In this document: in pieces, positions 12,760 to 24,686 of the stretch
Position numbering within the stretch: position 1 is the first letter of the stretch
Layout of the letters: the number at the start of each line of letters is the position of its first letter
Source: Metaphire vulgaris
Taxonomy: Eukaryota > Annelida > Clitellata > Crassiclitellata > Megascolecidae
Assembly (NCBI GenBank): GCA_018105865.1
Contig: JACLAT010000147.1
Location: forward strand, 1-64,000
Direction: 5' to 3'
Length of the DNA: 64,000 nt
Translations under genes and position numbers: made by a program
The notes under the pieces: model-generated
What the model was told of the DNA's origin: nothing
Database searches by the model: none
The model's input: the letters and a program-made list of their open reading frames with translations, nothing else

Positions 12760-13405
12760 ATGACAATTTCTATAGCGCTATCTGCCTGGGGAAGGCCATA
12801 GTCAAGAGTGCTTTACAAAGACATCTGATATGAGATTTCAAATAGGTACGTCTTAAGTTTCTCTGCGAACCTATCTTGTGTCGTCTCCCTGGTAATTTCC
12901 TCGGGGAGGGCGTTCCAAAATATGGGATTCCCCCTCGAGACGGATCGGTCCCCAAATTTAGCTGTCTTGGATGGAGAGGGGACAACTAGCTGAATTTGGT
13001 GACTGGATCTGAGTTCCATCCGCCTATCAGTTAACAGAGTTCTGCGTTCTTCAATAACAGTCCCTCTTCAATCTATTCTTTTCTGGGTCATTTTTTCCAA
13101 ACAAACTTGACAAACTTGTGTTCCTGCAGTCTAGACTAAGACTTAAATATTAAAAACACAATAATTAATGATTTCAATGGTTCATTGACTGATATGTTCA
13201 TGTTGCGAGCATCATCTATGTTTTCATGAACATACCTGATACCTAGGAAATAGTTGTAAAATTAGTTGCAAAAAGTTTAACTATATTTTTTAGTTTAATT
13301 AACTATTTTAGAAAGTTAGTTTGTAGCTAAAAGTTTAACTACTTATTTTTAGTGTAAATTTAGTTATAGTTTAACTAATGTTTTTTAGTTAGTTGCCCAT
13401 CACTG
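12537..13405. mobile_element. hAT element E with TAGTTTAACTAA subterminal arrays
   Basis: The ends CAGTGATGGGCAACTAGTTA and (inward from the right) CAGTGATGGGCAACTAACTA are inverted. The exact 8-bp duplication GCGGTAAC flanks them (12529-12536 and 13406-13413). Both arms consist of degenerate TAGTTTAACTAA-type repeats. The centre carries a TTA microsatellite and a minus-strand LINE tail (12770-13030). No transposase is visible. Confidence 0.88.
12714..13030 (-). mobile_element. LINE 3' fragment inside hAT E
   Basis: The minus strand reads VVPSPSKTAKFGDRSVSRG, NPIFWNALPEEI and FAEKLKTYLFEIS, the C-terminal block of the L2-type LINEs here. Then comes TATAGCGCTA... and a TTA/AAT microsatellite tail at 12714-12758. 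It is 5'-truncated. Confidence 0.8.
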
Positions 13406-13429
13406 GCGGTAACCAAGTTACTCTCAATT

Positions 13430-14070
13430 TGTGAACCCATCTCTTCCATGTCCATGTTCAAAACAAGGCATTTACAATATTCTGGGCATATTGGCAAGAC
13501 CTGCTCATACAGAGAATCATCACAGAGCGATTTAAAGCATGCATTGGCTGCCCCCCCCACTGGACGCGATCGCACGGCCAAACATCAAGCACTTGGACTG
13601 GCAATGGCAAAGATCTCCAGACACTGAGCTCTAGCCTGCAAACAGCTCGGAGATGTAGGGTTTCAATGTAGATTGGGCATAATTATGCCATTCAAGAAAT
13701 CTGTAAGATCCTACATTTTTATTATGGGCTTATATGAGGGCTGTAGCAAATTTCTTAACTTTTGGCCTAAAAAAGGAGGCTAACTTATTCATGAGATCCA
13801 CTTATAGATGAGTATATACAGTATATTCAGATCTAGGCTTAAACACAACTTTACTGCTTAGCATTTCCCCCAAAGTCTGTCTTGCTGTCTATCCTGACTG
13901 ATCTCTGGAATGACCAGATTCTTTAGAGATGGATTTAAAGTACCACTGATTGATAACCTCGAGTAATCAAAATGGTGCTATAAAAGTGCATAATTATTAT
14001 TCACTGGGTTTAATCATCTATATTTCCTTTTTAGTTGATGCTAAAATCACATATAAGTAGTCAGAAGCAA
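13430..14070. other. No recognised feature
   Basis: AT-rich sequence with no open frame of interest and no clear repeat ends. If the last recognised exon splices on from 14102, a short final exon of the SUSD4-like gene, or its 3'UTR, could lie here, but nothing singles one out. Confidence 0.4.
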
Positions 14071-14101
14071 TTCAAGCAATAGAGAGCATAAATAAAATTA
14101 C

Positions 14102-14760
14102 CTTATTAATAATTGAAGAGTCGGTGGCAAATGGCACGTCAATGTTGCCAGTAGCATCATAATGTGACATAGAAAATGAAGGATTCAAAGCAATTGAATC
14201 ACAAGCACCAGCTGTCACTGAAGCTGATATGGCATACTCAAAATGGACAGATTCAAGTAATCCATTGTCATCATGCACTGCACTGTTCGGTGCTGCAGAA
14301 ATTAACCTGTTGTCTGGATCAGATCCCAGTAATGCCATGTCCTGCCAAAATGGAATAACATTGTCCACTGTCCATGATCCAGGATGAAACTCAGGATGAC
14401 TAGGTCTATCGAGTGAAATCAAACAAAATGCAGTAGAGGAGCAGGAAGATGAACTATTATTGATTATAGCTTCTTCGTAAGTTGGAAGGGTAGGAGCAGC
14501 AGAGCAAGCAAAATCAACAGAAGGGATTAGGGCTTCATGTTCATAGTCTTCATTGTGACAATGACCAGAGTAGTCCATAGATTGAGAACCTGGAAAAGTA
14601 GAATGGAATTGCAAATATTCCCTTCTACAGCGTTTAATGGCAACAATAGCCACAAAGGATATCAAAAGGCCAAGAACTCCACAAGCTGTTGACAGAATCA
14701 GATTGAAGGAGTGGAACGAATTGGCATTCAAAGAATAAACATATGTAGTTGCATAATTCA
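14102..14760 (-). CDS. SUSD4-like: SUSD4-like exon: transmembrane helix and cytoplasmic tail
   Basis: The exon opens after TTTTCTTTAG in phase 1. About 25 juxtamembrane residues lead into a hydrophobic span (STACGVLGLLISFVAIVAI), stopped by KRCRR as expected for a type I protein. The tail of about 170 residues is rich in Ser, Asp and Asn. It contains APTLPTYEEAI, a PY-like motif of the kind bound by WW domains of NEDD4-family ligases, and acidic patches such as NEDYEHEAL. The 3' boundary is ambiguous. AATAAG|GTAATT at 14102 is an excellent donor after the residues SSIINK, implying a further short exon. Reading through instead ends ten codons later at a TGA (14074-14072). Confidence 0.8.
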
Positions 14761-14964
14761 CTAAAGAAAACAAAATTAAAAATAAAATGAATTAATGACA
14801 ATGTACATAAATATGACATGATTTACAAACATTTTCAGAATATCTTCATATGCATGAAATACCTTTCTTGTTGAAAACCAAGCCACAATTTCCAAATTAT
14901 TCAAAAGACAAAAATTATATCAGCTTCTAAAAATTGGAGTTATCCAAAATTTGTTTTCTTGAAT

Positions 14965-15170
14965 GTAATGTAGCATTTGTAGAGTGCCTCTTATATTTCT
15001 ACTCAGAGGCACTCCCGGCATTGGAATCGCATGATAAAGTAGCGAGATTTTAACTTTCACAATGAACAGAGTGAGGGAGTAAGAATTCAAGCCCAAATGG
15101 ATGGGTTCACGACATTCCAGAGGAAGGGTCCAGTCACTGCAAATGCTTGATGCTGAGTAAAAGCAGTGCT
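14965..15170 (-). mobile_element. L2-type LINE 3' fragment in SUSD4-like intron
   Basis: The minus strand matches the 3' end of the LINE at 61850-62060 word for word in places (CTCTGGAATG..., GAACCCATCCATTTGGG, TACTCCCTC.CTCTG). It ends GAGGCACTCTACAAATGCTACATTACATTC, the same ACATT-type tail. Confidence 0.75.
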
Positions 15171-15299
15171 TGATTTGGTGACATATTCAAATTCTTCCAT
15201 ATTTCACCCATACTAAAAATCATTACATTGGCTTAAAATAACTGAACGTATCCAATATAAGATAATAACACTTACATATAGCTCACTTCAGTCATCAAA

Positions 15300-15755
15300 A
15301 CCTGTCTACCTTAGATCACTATTAACCCCTCAGCCTCCTTGACCCACACATTCATCATCTCACCTCACTCTGTCATGCCCACTGAATCAGTCATCCCTGA
15401 AAATTTGCAACCGTGCCATCTCATACACCTCACCTGAACTTTGGAACTCGATTCCAGCTTCCCTCCGAAGATTTGGACACTTTCAAACAACAAAATCTGA
15501 ATCCTCATTTCCTATAATTCCTGCATTATCTCCTCAAGTCTTCAGGTCTAAGCTTAAATCATTCCTTTTGCTAAAATCATATCCTCCATAGCTGTAACAA
15601 CCTAGCCTCACTGCCCTTTGGACGTTGACTATTCCCTGGCTGATAATATACCTTCCCCATAGCTATTTTAAGAGAGACTTAGCGCTAAGAATAAGCAGCT
15701 ACTGTTGTGCTGCTTTTCCAGCGCTATAGAAATCCACGAGATTTTACTTTACATA
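15300..15755 (+). mobile_element. L2-type LINE 3' fragment
   Basis: A degenerate C-terminal block (ELWNSIPASLR-like words near 15440, then LKSFLLLKSYPP) ends in CCAGCGCTATAGAAATCCACGAG, the 3' signature of this LINE group. There are no intact frames. Confidence 0.6.
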
Positions 15756-16352
15756 AACATTCTTCCGATCAGTGGCGAGGAGCAGGTGATGCACACAATA
15801 CACCCACTGAGAAACAAAGCTTCAAGATTAAAATATGGAACTGCAAAAACACATATGCGGCACTATAGCATCATAAATATCATATCATCATAAATATCCT
15901 ATCATATCACAGAAATAAATACATATTTTATTTAATGGTTGTTTAGCATTAAAAATTATTACAAAATTGAGTCCTTATGAATAATTGTGTTTCAGTTACT
16001 GTACTTCACATGCCATCAGTAAAATAATATTCAACATATGCAAACAACTAAGGTGAAAGCTGCATTCATGAAGATCATTGGCGGATTACTCATATAAGCA
16101 ACATAAGCTGTAGCTTAGGGCTTCCGCTGGTCCGGGGCCTCCAAAAGTAATATCTTTGTAAAAGTTAAACAGACATCTAAGTGGGATTTACTCCGATTTG
16201 TAGTTTGAGTCAAGTTTAAGTTGTTTGTTGATTGCCGTTTATCACATTATCGGTTTACTTTTTTCCAATTCCAATAACAGTTTTATAATTATTTCCAAAC
16301 CAGTGCAAATTAATACATCACAATAGTAGTTTCAGAAAGGCTTCACAATTAA

Positions 16353-16572
16353 CCCTTCGACGGTCGTGGGGTCAAAAATGACCCCAGACGGGACTTTGAA
16401 AGCATGATACGATGGCAAAATTAAATTGGTTACTTTGAGTTTTCATGACATTTTTTCCACAGGATGTTACTGCCTATTCCAGTATAGTAAGCAATAAGTT
16501 TAATGATCAATAAAAATTAAAAGCATACTTATACAAATTTGGTCATGGGGTCATTATTGACCCCAATACTGT
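16353..16572. mobile_element. TTAA-flanked short element with GGGGTCA hairpins
   Basis: TTAA at 16349-16352 and 16573-16576 bracket 220 bp. Its left end has GGGGTCAAAAATGACCCC and its right end GGGGTCATTATTGACCCC; each is a near-perfect hairpin. The left terminus CCCTTCGACGG is the kind seen at piggyBac-like ends. The rightmost bases do not pair well with the left, so the right boundary is tentative. Confidence 0.5.
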
Positions 16573-16676
16573 TTAACATTTGTGTCTCACTGGACTACAA
16601 GATTACACAGATTGCCTATGTGGCATAGCAATGCTGATATATGTCAGCGTCGTTTTATATTGTAAATTTTACTTTC

Positions 16677-16898
16677 TTAGACAAAGTACATGTACAACGC
16701 CAGTATATATTCCAGCAAAGGTAGCCCCGATGAAGGTCCGTATATATTAGGCTTGTATATATTAGGAAATTTGAGTATGTTTAGATTTGAGAATAAATTA
16801 GAGATATTGCATTGTTGGCGAAAATATTTGGTTATCCTAATAGCTTTATTTTGGATTTTTTTAATTTTATCCGTAGTACATTTATAGTTATTGCTCAA
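16677..16898 (-). mobile_element. LINE RT C-terminal scrap
   Basis: The minus strand reads KIKKIQNKAIRITKYFR, then LNILKFPNIY, the block following the RT fingers in many CR1-type LINEs. It is short, decayed and nested in the hAT-like element at 16076-17093. Confidence 0.5.
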
Positions 16899-17099
16899 TA
16901 TAGCATTACAATATGTAAAATAGGGATGTATTCAAGTGTAAACTGAGGGTAATTGAGGGTAAATGAGAAGGTGAATTCTGGAAAATTGCTTCGGATGGCA
17001 AAAGAAGGTGAATTCTTGACAATTTCTTCGTGTAGCAAAAGGGCCTCAATGGCAGTCCAGCTTAGGGCCTCGAGTGACCATAATCCACCCCTGATGAAA

Positions 17100-17660
17100 T
17101 GAATATTATTCAGCATTTTCTGGAAATGACTGCTGGAGAAGATATGAGTGCACACCTGAAAGCAGCTAGTAACATATCCTGGCAGCTTGCTACAATATCT
17201 AGCTCTTTTTGTAGGTACCTGCGAAGCTTTGATATATTCAATCCAAAAATGAATCAATGAGTATGTTTGATACAATAATGAGCCGAATGATTAAAAAGTG
17301 TTTGAATCCATTGGCTCATTAAATATACAAAGTCATCACTCGCTCACATGCTCTGGACTTGAGGCCTCACAGGTAGTACAACACTGTCTGGTGGGCTGTC
17401 ATCAGTTGATCACATCTCCCTTCCTGCTGCTCGGAGACATGAGCTTGTTTTGAGATCAGTCGCCCATGAGCTGAACGTCTGCCTGTTGGCTGGTCTAAGT
17501 TACATCTGCTGCCTTTGCACATTCTAAGTTACTTATGACACTAATAGTGTGATATGTGCTAGTCGGTCAATGAACACAAAAACTGGTTGAAATTTAGCAG
17601 TCTTGACATTTGAAACTTTGTTGCCAATCTGATTTGACTTCTGAGGAAATAGACATTACG
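17100..17660. other. No recognised feature
   Basis: Unique-looking intronic sequence of the SUSD4-like gene; no open frame, repeat boundary or RNA gene seen. Confidence 0.4.
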
Positions 17661-17671
17661 AAACTGAAATC

Positions 17672-18517
17672 CAGTGATGTTAATCCTTGTCCTGGTCCTC
17701 GTCCTTGGGGAGTCAGTCCTCGTCCTTATCCTCGTCCTTGGAGGTTCGGTCCTTGTCCTTATCCTCGTCCTTGCAGATCAGTCCTTGTCCTGGTCCTTGT
17801 AACTTAGTCCTTGAAAAATCCTTATAAGGACCAAATTATTTGTATACCATTTTCAATTGTACTGATAATTATGTTCCAAGGTAAGAGTAGTATATGGATT
17901 TATATTTACATACATGCTTTGAGTTACTCTAAATGTGTAGTCATTGTTTCCTTTATAATACCAGTTGACCAGCTGAATTTCCTCTTCCTGTTTGAAAGCA
18001 TGTGAATCAAGCACATGCATTTTTAAAATTTCTATTATTCTTTATCTGCATCCTAAAATACAGATAAATATCAAATGTGTTCCTCCATGTCGACAAACCA
18101 TAACCTATTCAATCTTACCACAACTGCTTACTGCTAAGACAGAACAAGTAAAATCACTTATTGATAAGTGCCTTGAACAGTGTAGCAGTGTCTTTAAACA
18201 ACTTCACTCTTTTTTGTTGCTTGATATAGGACTATTAAATCAACATTCTATTTTTTACTTTTCTAATTTTGTGATTTGAATTGAAAATTGTATTTGGTTT
18301 TTTCCTTTCTGACTTTTTTGTCTGACAGAGGTCGGTCCTTGTCCTTGGAGGGCAGTCCTTGTGGTCCTTGTGCTTGAGGGGTAGGTCCTTGTCCTTGTCC
18401 TTGGAGGGTCGGTCCTCGTCCTTGGGGGATCGGTCCTTGTCCTTATCCTCGTCCTTGGGGGGTCGGTCCTTGTCCTTATCCTCGTCCTTGGGGGGCCAGT
18501 CCTTGTTAACATCACTG
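17672..18517. mobile_element. hAT element B with CCTTGTCCTC subterminal arrays
   Basis: The ends CAGTGATGTTAA...TTAACATCACTG are perfectly inverted for 12 bp and flanked by the exact duplication CTGAAATC (17664-17671 and 18518-18525). Both arms (about 17685-17810 and 18325-18505) are arrays of GTCCTTGTCCTCGTCCTTGG-type units. The core (17820-18320) is AT-rich and non-coding. Confidence 0.9.
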
Positions 18518-18769
18518 CTGAAATCACATATTAAATTTAATTCTAAAGCATGAATAGAGGAAAATGAAATCACCACATTGAGTGCTAATGCTTTGAAAAC
18601 ACCCTAGGGCATCCGAGTGTTAATATTAAATTAAAATGTAAGAAAACGACTTTTATATATTAGATTTCATTTTCTCTTGTTCACAAGTTAGCTTTTACAT
18701 CGTGCAATGAATTTATTGCTATTATATTGTGGATTTAGGTTGAAATTTGTATATTGCTCCATTTGGCAG

Positions 18770-19740
18770 TGGCTACCAATGTCCATGGTACATCCAATCA
18801 TAAGGATTACCCATAAATGATTGCTATGGAGCACTTCCACTCAAACCGGTTTCATGCTCCTTTTGGTCTTCCCCCAAGGCTTGGTGCTTGGTCATCTGCT
18901 GGACATACTCTATACTGCTGGCCTTTGCTATTTAATTAGCTCGTTTTGCTTTACTGTGCACCTCTATGCTGATGACATTCAAATTTACCGACATTGCCCT
19001 CACTCTTCTCAGACTCAGCTCACTCAATCAATCAGTAGACAATGTAATTCCAACTCTTCGGGATTGGATGTTTTCCAATAGACTTCGACTGAACCCTGAT
19101 AAAACTTAACTTATCTGGCTTGGTACTAAACATCTGCACTCAAAAATTGAATATGACTTACTGAAATCTCTCTTTCCTAATCTATCTTTCTCAAATTGTA
19201 TCAAAAACCTTGGTATTTACTTTGACAGTAACTTGACCTTCAAAGAGCACTTTGCTAGACTCTCTCGATCCTGCTTTTACCAACTTAGGCAAATTAGGGT
19301 TATTCTTTCTTCGCTTTCTTTATCTGCAGCCAAATCTGTGGTTCATGCTTTTGTAGCTAGTAGGTTAGACTACTGCATTTCTCTTTATCTTGGCCTGCCC
19401 AAAAGCCTGCTCTCCACTCTGCAATCTGTCCTAAATGCTGTGGCTCGTCTTGTGGCTAAAGCTCCTCGCTACTCTAGCATCTCAGACTTTATGCTTAACA
19501 CCCTCCACTGGCTCCCAATTTCTGACCGCATTAAATTCAAACAAGTCATTATTGTTTCTGCAGCACTTCGAGGTCAGGCACCATCTTACATTACTGAGCT
19601 TTTCAAATCACCCTCTTCCACTGCTCATCACCTGCTCTGCTCCACTGATCAGAAGAATGTTTATGTCCCCAGATCACGCACTGCTCTTACTCAGCTTCGG
19701 TTGGTTCCCTGTGAGTCTTTTGGGTTTTTCCATATTGGAG
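18770..19740 (+). mobile_element. L2-type LINE, degenerate RT and C-terminus
   Basis: Words in shifting frames: FPQGLVLGHLLDILYTAGL, FTVHLYADDIQIYRHCP (catalytic box near 18960), NLGIYFDSNLTFKEHFARLS-like, ASRLDYCISLYLGLPKSLL and SDFMLNTLHWLPISDRIKFK. It is a sister copy of the LINE at 59350-62070, to which it is closely similar at the nucleotide level. It is truncated near 19740, and 19740-19980 is unassigned. Confidence 0.85.
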
Positions 19741-19989
19741 TCTTCCCTAAATGCACTGTCTCAAGCAGCTTCAGTGATGTGAAGCATTTCAGATTTTCCC
19801 AGTTAGATATTTGGTTGTTGTTTCACCAAAATTCTTCCAGCAGCGAAAGAAGACCAATATTTTCCATGGCTTTAACCTCATTCTGTGCAATGTCAAGTGC
19901 CAATAAATTAACTAGTCTGATACGTTTCTAGTTTCTGAATACCATTGAAGCTGAGGCATTGAAGCTGAGGGAATTGTTCTAGCACTGAA

Positions 19990-21325
19990 CAAAGGCCGAG
20001 GACCAAAGACCGAATGTTCGAGTCACAGGCCAATCACACTCCTGTCCGTTCCTGGGAAGGTGTTTGCTCACGTGCTCCTTGTGAGACTCAATCCACTTCT
20101 GACAGCGAAACGTCGCCCACAGCAGTCCGGATTCACGGCGGGCCGATCCACAATGGACGCGATTCTCGCACTCAGACTCCTGTCCGAAATCCACCGGGAA
20201 TTTGACAGACCGTTGCAGGTGGCTTACGTCGATCTGAAATCAGCCTTCCACTCTGTAGACCGTCAGGCACTTTGGATGGCACTCAGAGGTATTGGTGTTC
20301 CAACGTTCTTACTGAGCTTAATTAAAGACCTACACGAGGGCACGACTGCAAAAGTGCGCATCAATGGCATGCTATCTGAGGCATTCTTCACTGCCTCAGG
20401 AGTCCGTCAGGGCTGTGTCCTGGCTCCAGCACTCTTTTGCAGGGCTATGGACTGGATCCTGGAGCATGCTATTGGCCAGACCGGGATCACCCTACCGGAA
20501 CATAACTTCTCCGACCTAGACTACGCTGACGACGTTGCTCTTCTGGAAACATCCGTCATGAACCTACAAACATCACCCAATCAGATTGAGTCGACAGCCT
20601 CCAAACTAGGACTACATGTGTCCTGGACAAAAACCAAGCTGCAGAATCTGGGTTCTGGAGGAGACGCAGGAAACATATACGTTAATGGAGACCAGTTGGA
20701 AAATGTGTCAGAATTCACTTACCTGGGCAGTGTTCTGATGGCAGGTGTCAGTGGGACATTACTCGCAGAATTGGCATAGCTGTATCTGCCATGAGATCTC
20801 TTCAAAATCTATGGCGCCAAAGACAGATACAGCTCGGTACCAAGATCCGTATTTATCAGTCCTGCGTCCTGCCTATTCTCCTATATGGCTCTGAGACTTG
20901 GACTCTGCTTACACGAGACTCTCAAAGACTACAGGCATTCCATATACGCTGCCAGAAACAGCTTCTCTGCATTCGCTGGTTACCAATGAAGCAGTCTCCA
21001 AACAGACTGCCCTCCTGCCAGTGACAGAAATTATCACGCGACGCCGTCTGTCTCTCTTCGGTCATGTGGCTCGCCAGGACAACAACATTCCGGCACACCG
21101 CGCTCTCGCCTGTGCTATTACTCGACATACCGAGACGTGTCCTCTTCCGAGCTGGAGAACACCTCCTGGCAGACCATGCCGTACATGGCCCCAGCAGATC
21201 GGCGATGGTCTTCCTTCCACAATTCTTCATGAATGGCACTCAGCCATCGGTCGCGGTCACAACTCGCGCAACACGAGATTGGCACAACGGACCTCTGTCA
21301 TCCATGTGAACTAATGAATGAATGA
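19990..21325 (+). mobile_element. LINE of a second clade: reverse transcriptase
   Basis: 20060-20779 is a long open frame: RRPQQSGFTAGRSTMDAILA, VAYVDLKSAFHSVDRQALW (first catalytic Asp), SGVRQGCVLAPALF and FSDLDYADDVALLETS (YADD box near 20525), then WTKTKLQNLG and YLGSVL. The next block, IRIYQSCVLPILLYGSETW, and a C-terminal zinc-knuckle-like and GRPCRTW region follow after frameshifts at about 20780 and 21000. The tail is repeated AATG at 21310-21327. The clade is not assigned; the motifs differ clearly from the CR1/L2 copies. Confidence 0.88.
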
Positions 21326-21329
21326 ATGA

Positions 21330-22500
21330 GGCATTGTTCCTTCAAGCTGACCAAAGACTAAGTTCTGGATCACTTTAATACAAATGTTCGTTAGATTAAG
21401 AACGGGCAAGGTTGGCGAGAGAGGAAAGATTTTCAAGCTCTGCTATCTTGTTCTTCCCTAAGAATATGGGTTCTCCAGAGCAGTCAACGCTTCAAGGTTT
21501 TCCATTTCTTGAACCCTATTGGAGCTCAATTCCAATTTACCAGTTACTCATATTGTCGGAGTTAACATTACGAATTTAGATCTAGCAATTTTTTTCTAAA
21601 TCACTGATGGATAAAATAGTAGAGAAAAACTTGAATAAGGATGAGAAAATCAAAGAAAGTGAAGTACAATAAAAGACATCTGTCTCAGGAATAATAAATA
21701 ATGAATGTCCATAGTTCAGATTCTGAATATTTTTTCTGCAACTGGTGCATTGTTCTTTATTTCAATATACGGTAATATAATTAGCACTTGTGATTGATGT
21801 TGTTCTAGGAAAATGTATGCAATTAATGACGATTATAAAACTTAATCACTTGACATAACTACTCAAAATAAAATAGCAATTTTCCTAAATCTCCACTTTA
21901 AAAAGTAAATATAAAAATCAGCTTTCTGACTGCTTCACCCTCTGTATTAGAAACGCAAAAGTTTTCATAAGAATACCGTTTCATATATAATATATATACA
22001 CACACACACACATATATATACACACACACATATATATACACACATACATATAATATTTCATACAAAACCCATTGAAATACTCCAATAAATTAAATTTGAC
22101 AATTTATCCACTCCCTGGAAAATCTTTTAGTGTTCCTTGCTTGTATTGTCAGTTGGGATTTCCTTGAGCAACGGTTCCCAACTGGTGGTATGCGTACCCT
22201 TACAGGTACGCAAACTGTTAAATGGGGTACACAAAGTAAATGAGAATTTTTGTTAAATGGTAAAGAAAAAGAGTAAAAGAGATAATGATCTAAAGATAAG
22301 TGGAAAGGGTAACAGTCCAGAATTCAAAATTATTGAGAACAAAAAAAGATTGTCACACTTTTGATAAGGAAAATGCCAATATGAAAGCAAAACATTCTGT
22401 GAAACTAAAAAATTATTTCAAGTGTTGTATGTTGCATGTCTGGGGTAATCACAAAGTTCACTTGTTTGCTTGGGGGTGCATTTTTAAAAAGGCTGGAACC
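21330..22500. other. Intron sequence; CA/TA microsatellite, otherwise nothing
   Basis: AT-rich sequence with a mixed TA and CA microsatellite at about 21985-22045. No other feature was recognised before the sushi exon at 22542. Confidence 0.45.
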
Positions 22501-22541
22501 GCTGTCCTAGAGAAGACCACATGCAGCAACACAGTACCCAC

Positions 22542-22739
22542 CAAGCACACAGTGAGGCTTTTCACCAGACCACATTCCATTTGGCATGCAAGTCTGGACA
22601 AGAGTAGCCAATGGGAGTGCCTCAAAGTTCTTGTTGCAGATGTGATGAATCTCAGTTCCTACTTGAAAAAAGTTGCAGTGGCTAGGTTTGCACATAAAAT
22701 ATCCATTTACAGCAGATTCTGGCTCAGCACAATAAAGAT
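22542..22739 (-). CDS. SUSD4-like: SUSD4-like exon: sushi/CCP domain with extra Cys pair (module-4-like)
   Basis: This exon is also exactly 198 bp. It opens after TTATCTTCAG and ends CTTG before GTGGGTAC, phase 1 at both ends. The peptide starts LYCAEPESAVNGYF and carries an inserted MCKPSHC, then HHICNKNF, QTCMPNGMW and KPHC. The four canonical sushi cysteines and the Trp are present; the additional CxPxxC pair matches what I recall for the last sushi of vertebrate SUSD4 (FVCHPRPC). When spliced, the preceding exon's PQCLPL joins LYCAEP, similar to the short linker between SUSD4 modules 3 and 4. This makes it the membrane-proximal extracellular module. Confidence 0.88.
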
Positions 22740-22989
22740 CTGAAGATAAAGACATTGTAAAATGGCATAAATCTCAATTCTGAAACAGCATAAACCAAAT
22801 GCATATGAACAAGCACTTATAATTTTATTTTAATATTGACAGTATAGCATAAATGAGCACATGCTTTCTAGCACTGTAATGAATATTCTAATATTGCCTT
22901 GAACACAGTTCTAAAACTTTTATCTGTATTCAAACAAATAACGAGCAGCTTTAACTCAAATTGTTAAAACTGAATGAAAAATGAATGTG

Positions 22990-24686
22990 TTCATTATATA
23001 CAAAATACACCTGAAAAAATCTTAGCTCATCATCTGAATGGCAAGTGACCTCTCACTAGACTCTTATTTTTTTAAAATTTTGAAAATTGGCATATTTAAA
23101 AAAAATTGCTTGCTAATTGTTCAAGCACTAATTGATGATCATAGGAAGATGACAATGGATGAAGAAGATAAGATCTTCCATAAAAAGACAAGATTAAAGC
23201 TATGCACGAACGTGCTGAAGCTGAGCAGTGTAAGTGTCAAGAAAAGTCAAAGACTGAGGACAGTGAGGAACCAGGAAAATCTGTGGATTTGTCTGAGCTC
23301 TGCGGGGTGTAGGACATTCTCCCCCCCGGACATTATCCTCCTGGTACACCCGAGAAAGAGACATACTCGTACATAATCCTCCCTTTGTTTACTCTATGGA
23401 GTTTAACTATAATCATTACTCATACCATAAACCAGACACTAACACTAACCCTAAACGATACTGACGGCAGCCATGGCATCAGATAACTGATAAATGCCTT
23501 TTAAAATTAAGATCTATGATATTGATTTACATAGTTCATTACTTCTTTGCCAGGAGAGATGACGTCCGGGGGGAGAATGTTCGCGTCCCGCTGTGCGAAA
23601 CTTCAGCCATGCATGCAGCAGATGATAATTAATTAATTAGTAATCAGCCAGTGCCACATGCATACACTTTCAGACAATCCAGTCACAACTCCTTTGTCAA
23701 CTTCACATTCACAAACTACAGTTCTAAAGATGAATAAAGGATGACTGATTGATGACCCATTGTTTGTGGCCAGTTTCGATAGAACAAATACCAAACCACG
23801 ACAAGCAATGGACAGTGTTGCTCCTGCACTAAAAGTGGCAGCTATCACTGTGCAGAAGCACAGTGATAATATCTGACCCTGTGCATAACTTCACTGCATG
23901 AGGCTTGTAAAAAGTACCGGTAAAGACTTTTCTGCATTAACGAAGGCGTCAGAAGCAAATTTTGTCCTCGAACGCCATTTTGCTGGAAAATTGCTGATGG
24001 ACAATGAGGGCGCCAATTCTGACCGTATAAAGACACTGAAAAGCCACTGATAAAGACATAGAAAAGCGTCTGCCCATACCAAAACTGCCAGATTCTGGAA
24101 CTGGTGTCATGATGGGGAACAAAGTTGTTGAAATCCTCAGACAGTGTGATGGCTTGCCACAATAGATAGCTCATTTATGGCATGACATGGTAAGTGTTGA
24201 CACTGGTACATAATGGCACAATGAGTTATTCAAAAAGCTTCTGACAAATGCCATGTCAAGACTACATTTTGGCTTGTAGCACCATTTGCTTGAGATAATT
24301 GTGACAACTGTTTTTGGCTTGTTCTTTGTTTCATCTAGGGCACAATATGTCATTTTTTGAGGTTCAAAGATTGCTGCTCAGTGGTCATTAATAGACCATA
24401 GTAGCTTTTAGCTTTGCTCCTATCACAAATGACACACAGAACTTTGCTTTGATTGACTCTGAGTAAATGTGGCTGAGATATAACCAAGAAGGAATTTGTT
24501 GAGTTCCTGTGTGAGCACCTCAGTCAAGACAACGTGCCATGTCAAGACTACTTGGAGTTCATCAAGCTCAGTCTCAATGCACTTGGCAGGGCAAGTTGGA
24601 TTGGAAACTGTGATAGTGTTCACTTCAGTCCACCTGGTGCATATCACCTGCATAGTGGATGGCAAAGAAATTTACTGCTTGAAGAT
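22990..24686 (+). pseudogene. Decayed transposon-type ORF, 5' part
   Basis: Broken plus-strand reading frames contain KMTMDEEDKIFHKKTRLKL, later NFVLERHFAGKLLMD, and near 24500-24686 FVEFLCEHLSQDNVPCQDY, LSLNALGRA and a PGAYH...KEIYCLKM motif. That last block recalls a conserved ORF family common in invertebrate repeats (GAxHxARWMxKxIYCLK), as I remember it; I cannot name the superfamily. The frame is broken by a TIR element at 23305-23589 and by the large insertion at 24687. It continues at 28444. Confidence 0.4.
23305..23589. mobile_element. TIR element (d) with ACATTCTCCCCCC ends
   Basis: The left end GGGTGTAGGACATTCTCCCC and right end (inward GGGACGCGAACATTCTCCCC) are inverted and continue with CCCGGAC and TCCTGG on both sides. 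The flanks GCTCTGCG and GCTGTGCG match at 7 of 8 positions. The 285 bp are non-coding. Confidence 0.75.

Larger units (their letters stand above)
16076..17093. mobile_element. hAT-like element with CATTGGCGG / CAGGGGTGG ends
   Basis: The left end CATTGGCGGATTACTC and right end (inward CAGGGGTGGATTATGG) are imperfectly inverted. Both subterminal parts contain AGGGCTTCC / AGGGCCTC words like those of the 1935-5887 hAT. The flanks ATGAAGAT and ATGAAATG match at 6 of 8 positions. The interior includes a TTAA element (16353-16572) and a LINE scrap. Confidence 0.5.

Noticed and set aside
18235..18576. Charged or Ser/Leu-rich repeat proteins over 18235-18576
   Set aside because: Products of the CCTTGTCCTC arrays of hAT B, not coding sequence.
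22300..22743. 147-codon plus-strand open frame
   Set aside because: It is largely antisense to the sushi exon at 22542-22739, which has clear domain and splice evidence on the minus strand.
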